Shown here piece by piece: positions 61,561-64,000 of a stretch of 64,000 bases of DNA. Position 1 is the stretch's first letter, and each line of letters begins with the position of its first letter. The translations under genes were made by a program, and so were the position numbers. The notes under the pieces are model-generated. The model saw nothing but the letters and a program-made list of their open reading frames with translations. It had not been told where the DNA came from and did no database searches. Source of the stretch: Clostridiales bacterium (GTDB taxonomy: Bacteria; Bacillota; Clostridia; Saccharofermentanales; Saccharofermentanaceae); the NCBI GenBank assembly GCA_017551625.1, contig JAFZLF010000055.1, positions 22,854 through 86,853 on the forward strand, in the 5' to 3' direction.

Positions 61561-63570
61561 TTAGTGCCATCTGGAGATCCGCTTCTCCGGCGGGATATAC
61601 ATGCCGTCACCTTCCTGCACATCGTAGAGCTCGATGAAAGCGGGGAGGGTAGAAAGGATCGCGTTGACCCGGATGACTTCCGGGCTGTGGACGTCATAGG
61701 CGAGCTGGTCGATGATCGCCGTATCGGTCTTCATGCTGCACCAGCATGCCGCGAAGTTGGTAAAGAGCTTCCGGAGATCTTCATCCGAGCGGGCCAGAGA
61801 GGAGATACACTCCATGGCGCCGAGGTCGGCGTAGTTCTCACCCAGTGTCGCCTTTCCGTCGACGTGATACAGGCCGAAAATCGTGAAGTTCTGCTCGAAG
61901 TAGGAAGCGGCCTTTTCGTTCCTTTCCAGGAGAGCATCCATATCTTCCTGCGGAATCCACGAAGGATCGTATACACCGCGGCTGTCGTAGAGAATGCAGT
62001 CACTGTCGAAGGCGTGCCCCATCTCATGCGCGATGACGAACCCGAGACCGCCGAGGTTCGTGAAGTAATCGGCGTGACTATCGAAGAACGGCGCATTTGT
62101 GATGGCGACCGTGATCGTGATGAGATTCCTGCAGGGGTCATACTGGGCGTTGAACATCTGCATCGGCATACTGACGGGATCTTCCGCGGAAGGCCGGGTG
62201 AGACGCCGGAACGACTGCTGCTTCATAAGCGTCAGGTAGTCGCGGTAAAGCTCGTAGTAATTCTCGCCGGAGATATCTCTAAAGTCGGCGTTGTTATGTC
62301 TCTTTACGTCTTTTCCGGTGATATAAGTGAGGTTACTAAGCTTTCTGAGGAGCTCGTCACGGGTCGGCTCGGAGAGCCATGTGGCCTCCCGGATCAGCTT
62401 CTCGTAGCCGCCCTTGATGTCGTCGCACATAGAGACCAGAGCCTCATCCATCTCGTCGGTATAGTAGCGCTCCACATAGAGGGGATCGGTCTGCTCATAG
62501 AACACTTCCAGGATCTCCTGGAAGACCTGCTCCTCCTTCGGCGCATAGAAAAGCTGCACGAATCCCATGAGTTCTTCGTAGGAAGAGGAAGAAACCAGAA
62601 ATCTCCTGTATTTCGTGAAGAGACGTCCCATCTCCCAGATCTTCAGCGCCTCGAGATTCGTCTCGGTGAAGAGTTCGCCCAGTTTCTCAAATTGCCCCGG
62701 GTCCGTGATGTTGACCATCCCGATGGCGGAAGCAGTGAGACCGGAATCGGAGAGATATTTCTTCAGATCAAAAGAGCGAAAAATGCTGCAGGCTTTTTCA
62801 AAAGACCAGTCTTCGCTCACAGCATGGCCGAAGGGATCGTCCAGTGCTTCCAGATCCGTCGCTTCGTAGATATCCAGCGCCAGATAGGCGACCGCATTTC
62901 CGGAGGCCTCTGCGGTCTCTCCTTCATGCCCCATGGCCCGCGAGATCAGAAGACCACCCTGTTTCAGCTGGTCAAGCGCGGCATCGCTCTCCCGGACCTC
63001 AGTAAAATTCGCGACCAGTACAGACTGGATCTGGTGGAACTTGAGGATGTTCTGTCCTGCGCGGTGCTCGTCATGTGTAACGAAGAAGTTCAGGATGCCG
63101 TCGAGGGCATAATCCCGGACGAGTACGGCGTCGATCTCCATCAGTTCTTCTACGGAAGATGCGGAATCGATCCGGTTCAGAAGATCTACGAGATCCTGCG
63201 GGGCGGGGGAGTTGTCGAAGTCATAGTCCATGTACGCATGGTAGGCTTTCCGGATGATGTCCTCTTCCGAGCCTGCCTCGTAGTCCGTCCCTCGAAGAAC
63301 TTCGCGTACGATATCCTTGACCTGATTCTGTACGATCAAGTCGTCAAAAGCATCGGCTGCCGTGCTGGTGCCGTAAACAAACGTCGCGTGGTCCACGCTG
63401 TCCTTATTGATGTAATAGTAGTAGTCGTCCTGAGGGCGTACTTCCACGGGCACCGTGGCTGTTGTCTCTGCCGGGGCATTCGGCTCGATACGCTCGACCT
63501 TGACGCATCCGGCAGAAGCAAGTGTCAGCGAGCCGGCCAGAAGAAAACTCAGGAAATCTCTTTTGCGCAT
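61561..63570 (-). CDS. M13-family zinc metallopeptidase lipoprotein (PepO/neprilysin-like)
   Basis: The 669-residue product has a lipoprotein signal ending in LASAGC (Cys22) and an N-terminal M13 domain. The catalytic domain has NAQYDPxxN from 474, the zinc motif HEMGH at 515-519 and the third ligand Glu578 with Asp582 in ENYADLGA. These residues are complete, so it should be an active extracellular oligopeptidase tethered to the membrane. It is the first gene of a five-gene operon with an ABC exporter and a LytTR two-component system. A dyad at 63585-63602 adjoins its ribosome site (GAGGAG). Confidence 0.93.
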   Translation of the reverse strand: MRKRDFLSFLLAGSLTLASAGCVKVERIEPNAPAETTATVPVEVRPQDDYYYYINKDSVDHATFVYGTSTAADAFDDLIVQNQVKDIVREVLRGTDYEAGSEEDIIRKAYHAYMDYDFDNSPAPQDLVDLLNRIDSASSVEELMEIDAVLVRDYALDGILNFFVTHDEHRAGQNILKFHQIQSVLVANFTEVRESDAALDQLKQGGLLISRAMGHEGETAEASGNAVAYLALDIYEATDLEALDDPFGHAVSEDWSFEKACSIFRSFDLKKYLSDSGLTASAIGMVNITDPGQFEKLGELFTETNLEALKIWEMGRLFTKYRRFLVSSSSYEELMGFVQLFYAPKEEQVFQEILEVFYEQTDPLYVERYYTDEMDEALVSMCDDIKGGYEKLIREATWLSEPTRDELLRKLSNLTYITGKDVKRHNNADFRDISGENYYELYRDYLTLMKQQSFRRLTRPSAEDPVSMPMQMFNAQYDPCRNLITITVAITNAPFFDSHADYFTNLGGLGFVIAHEMGHAFDSDCILYDSRGVYDPSWIPQEDMDALLERNEKAASYFEQNFTIFGLYHVDGKATLGENYADLGAMECISSLARSDEDLRKLFTNFAACWCSMKTDTAIIDQLAYDVHSPEVIRVNAILSTLPAFIELYDVQEGDGMYIPPEKRISRWH

Positions 63571-63584
63571 GTCATTATTCTCCT

Positions 63585-63602
63585 CATCATGTTGTCATGA
63601 TG
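63585..63602 (-). promoter_or_regulatory. Perfect dyad in the leader of the peptidase operon
   Basis: CATCATG-TTGT-CATGATG lies 15 nt upstream of the peptidase start and next to a -10-like TACTAT (63610-63605 on the minus strand). Further upstream a direct repeat of TGTCAC with a 10-nt period (about 63626-63641) could be an activator site. These assignments are tentative. Confidence 0.4.
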
Positions 63603-63722
63603 CGATAGTAACATGAGAAAAGTGACATTGCGTGACAGGTGTGGTGAGATGCATCTCATCCGTGGTGAATTGCAAAAAACGGAGGAGTGATCCTATAAGG
63701 AAAGATCGAATACGATGCTTGA

Positions 63723-63751
63723 TTGACTGAGTTCAGGCTCGATGATAGAAT
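63723..63751 (+). promoter_or_regulatory. Promoter of the antisense antitoxin RNA
   Basis: TTGACT (63723-63728) and TAGAAT (63746-63751) are separated by 17 nt, a strong sigma-A promoter. It drives transcription toward the small toxin-like gene on the other strand. Confidence 0.75.
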
Positions 63752-63757
63752 GTACAT

Positions 63758-63852
63758 AAAGAAAGCACAGTCCGCAAGGACGGTTGCCTAGTTAGTTTTT
63801 TACACCACCCTAGGACGCCAATCCATAATATAGGGTGGTTGTTTCTTTATTT
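63758..63852 (+). ncRNA. Candidate RatA-like antitoxin RNA
   Basis: A transcript of about 95 nt is expected from the promoter at 63723-63751. It would contain the small hairpin GTCC-GCAA-GGAC (63770-63781) and end at a terminator. The terminator has arms ACCACCCTA (63804-63812) and TAGGGTGGT (63831-63839) followed by TGTTTCTTTATTT. It runs into the 3' end of the convergent toxin gene, so the two RNAs share complementary 3' ends, as in txpA/RatA. Confidence 0.65.
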
Positions 63853-63963
63853 GCGCTTATACCTGTTGTCCAGGAAGGCAAACAGCGTTACCAGACAAAT
63901 AACCACACTGATTAGAATACCAATCAACGTGATGACAAGAGAAAGAATCTCATAATCTGTCAT
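63847..63963 (-). CDS. Small hydrophobic toxin-like peptide (type I toxin, holin-like toxin family)
   Basis: The 38-residue product begins MTDYEILSLVITLIGILIS, has a single membrane helix (about 6-30) and ends in a basic tail (DNRYKRK). This is the pattern of the putative holin-like/TxpA-type toxins of Firmicutes, whose members also begin MTxYExLxL. A strong AAAGGGGGG site precedes the ATG at 63963-63961. The promoter would lie outside the window. The convergent antisense RNA is expected to block it. Confidence 0.75.
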   Translation of the reverse strand: MTDYEILSLVITLIGILISVVICLVTLFAFLDNRYKRK

Positions 63964-64000
63964 ATCGCATCCCCCCTTTCTGTGGCTGTTCCCGAAGGAA

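Noticed and set aside
61564..63600. A 678-codon open frame on the plus strand
   Set aside because: It mirrors the M13 peptidase gene, which has complete catalytic motifs and a signal peptide. The antisense product shows none.
63804..63839. Simple terminator of an unseen upstream gene
   Set aside because: No gene precedes it on the plus strand after 63571. A strong promoter 50 nt upstream and the convergent toxin frame explain it better as the antitoxin RNA end.

Overview
The window is GC-rich (roughly 55 percent by eye) chromosomal DNA from a fermentative, low-oxygen Firmicute, most likely class Clostridia. The best evidence is the SCIFF ranthipeptide precursor with its radical-SAM maturase (scfA/scfB, 31.7-33.3 kb), a near-universal marker of Clostridia. 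Supporting evidence is pyruvate formate-lyase with its activase, RNase J, a Bacillus-type pyruvate kinase with the extra C-terminal domain, many lipoproteins, sigma-A promoters and AGGAGG-type ribosome sites. No tRNA, rRNA, cas, phage or transposase gene was recognised. A gut or rumen origin is plausible but is inference.

Layout. 0-5.2 kb: the 5' part of a leucine-rich-repeat lipoprotein gene, then a MacB/FtsX-type ABC exporter behind a promoter that carries a clear operator. 5.4-10.1 kb: recJ and a rel (ppGpp) gene. 10.1-14.9 kb: three tandem paralogues of single-pass membrane proteins, two ending in a YARHG domain. 14.9-20.3 kb (minus): pyruvate kinase, an SH3/3D cell-wall protein and an RNase J with a long basic Ser/Lys tail. 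20.6-23.8 kb (minus): an HD-GYP protein, a zinc-ribbon membrane protein and a small membrane protein. 24.1-27.5 kb: pflB-pflA behind a leader with three look-alike hairpins. 27.6-31.4 kb (minus): a class A beta-lactamase-like protein, a membrane GGDEF protein and a sugar-binding lipoprotein. 31.6-33.3 kb: the SCIFF system. 33.6-36.4 kb: an Orn/Lys/Arg decarboxylase-family protein and an esterase.

36.4-42.9 kb (minus) is the most unusual gene cluster. It is a dlt-like operon: adenylating ligase, acyl carrier protein, MBOAT acyltransferase and SGNH-type partner. A fold-III PLP decarboxylase sits between the ligase and carrier genes, and a DUF218 protein closes the operon. The arrangement suggests attachment of an amino-acid-derived group, perhaps not D-alanine, to a surface polymer. 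Next to it (43.06-43.56 kb) lies a non-coding element with 26-nt terminal inverted repeats and five degenerate palindromes at CRISPR-like spacing.

43.7-53.9 kb: a zinc-ribbon membrane protein, a decayed TetR regulator, and two converging surface-glycan gene sets. One encodes a TagB/F-like polymerase, TagD, an asparagine-synthase-like protein and a flippase. The other encodes Alg14/Alg13-like halves, GT2, a methyltransferase and GT8. 54.2-56.1 kb: a LacI-type sensor fused to GGDEF. 56.2-63.6 kb: a five-gene module of M13 metallopeptidase lipoprotein, FtsX permease, ABC ATPase, LytTR regulator and AgrC-like kinase. 63.7-63.96 kb: a small hydrophobic toxin-like gene with a convergent antisense RNA promoter, matching a type I toxin-antitoxin locus.

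Themes that tie the window together are cell-envelope modification (dlt-like, teichoic/capsular genes, cell-wall proteins), c-di-GMP and ppGpp signalling (two GGDEF proteins, one HD-GYP protein, Rel), and many structured intergenic repeats.
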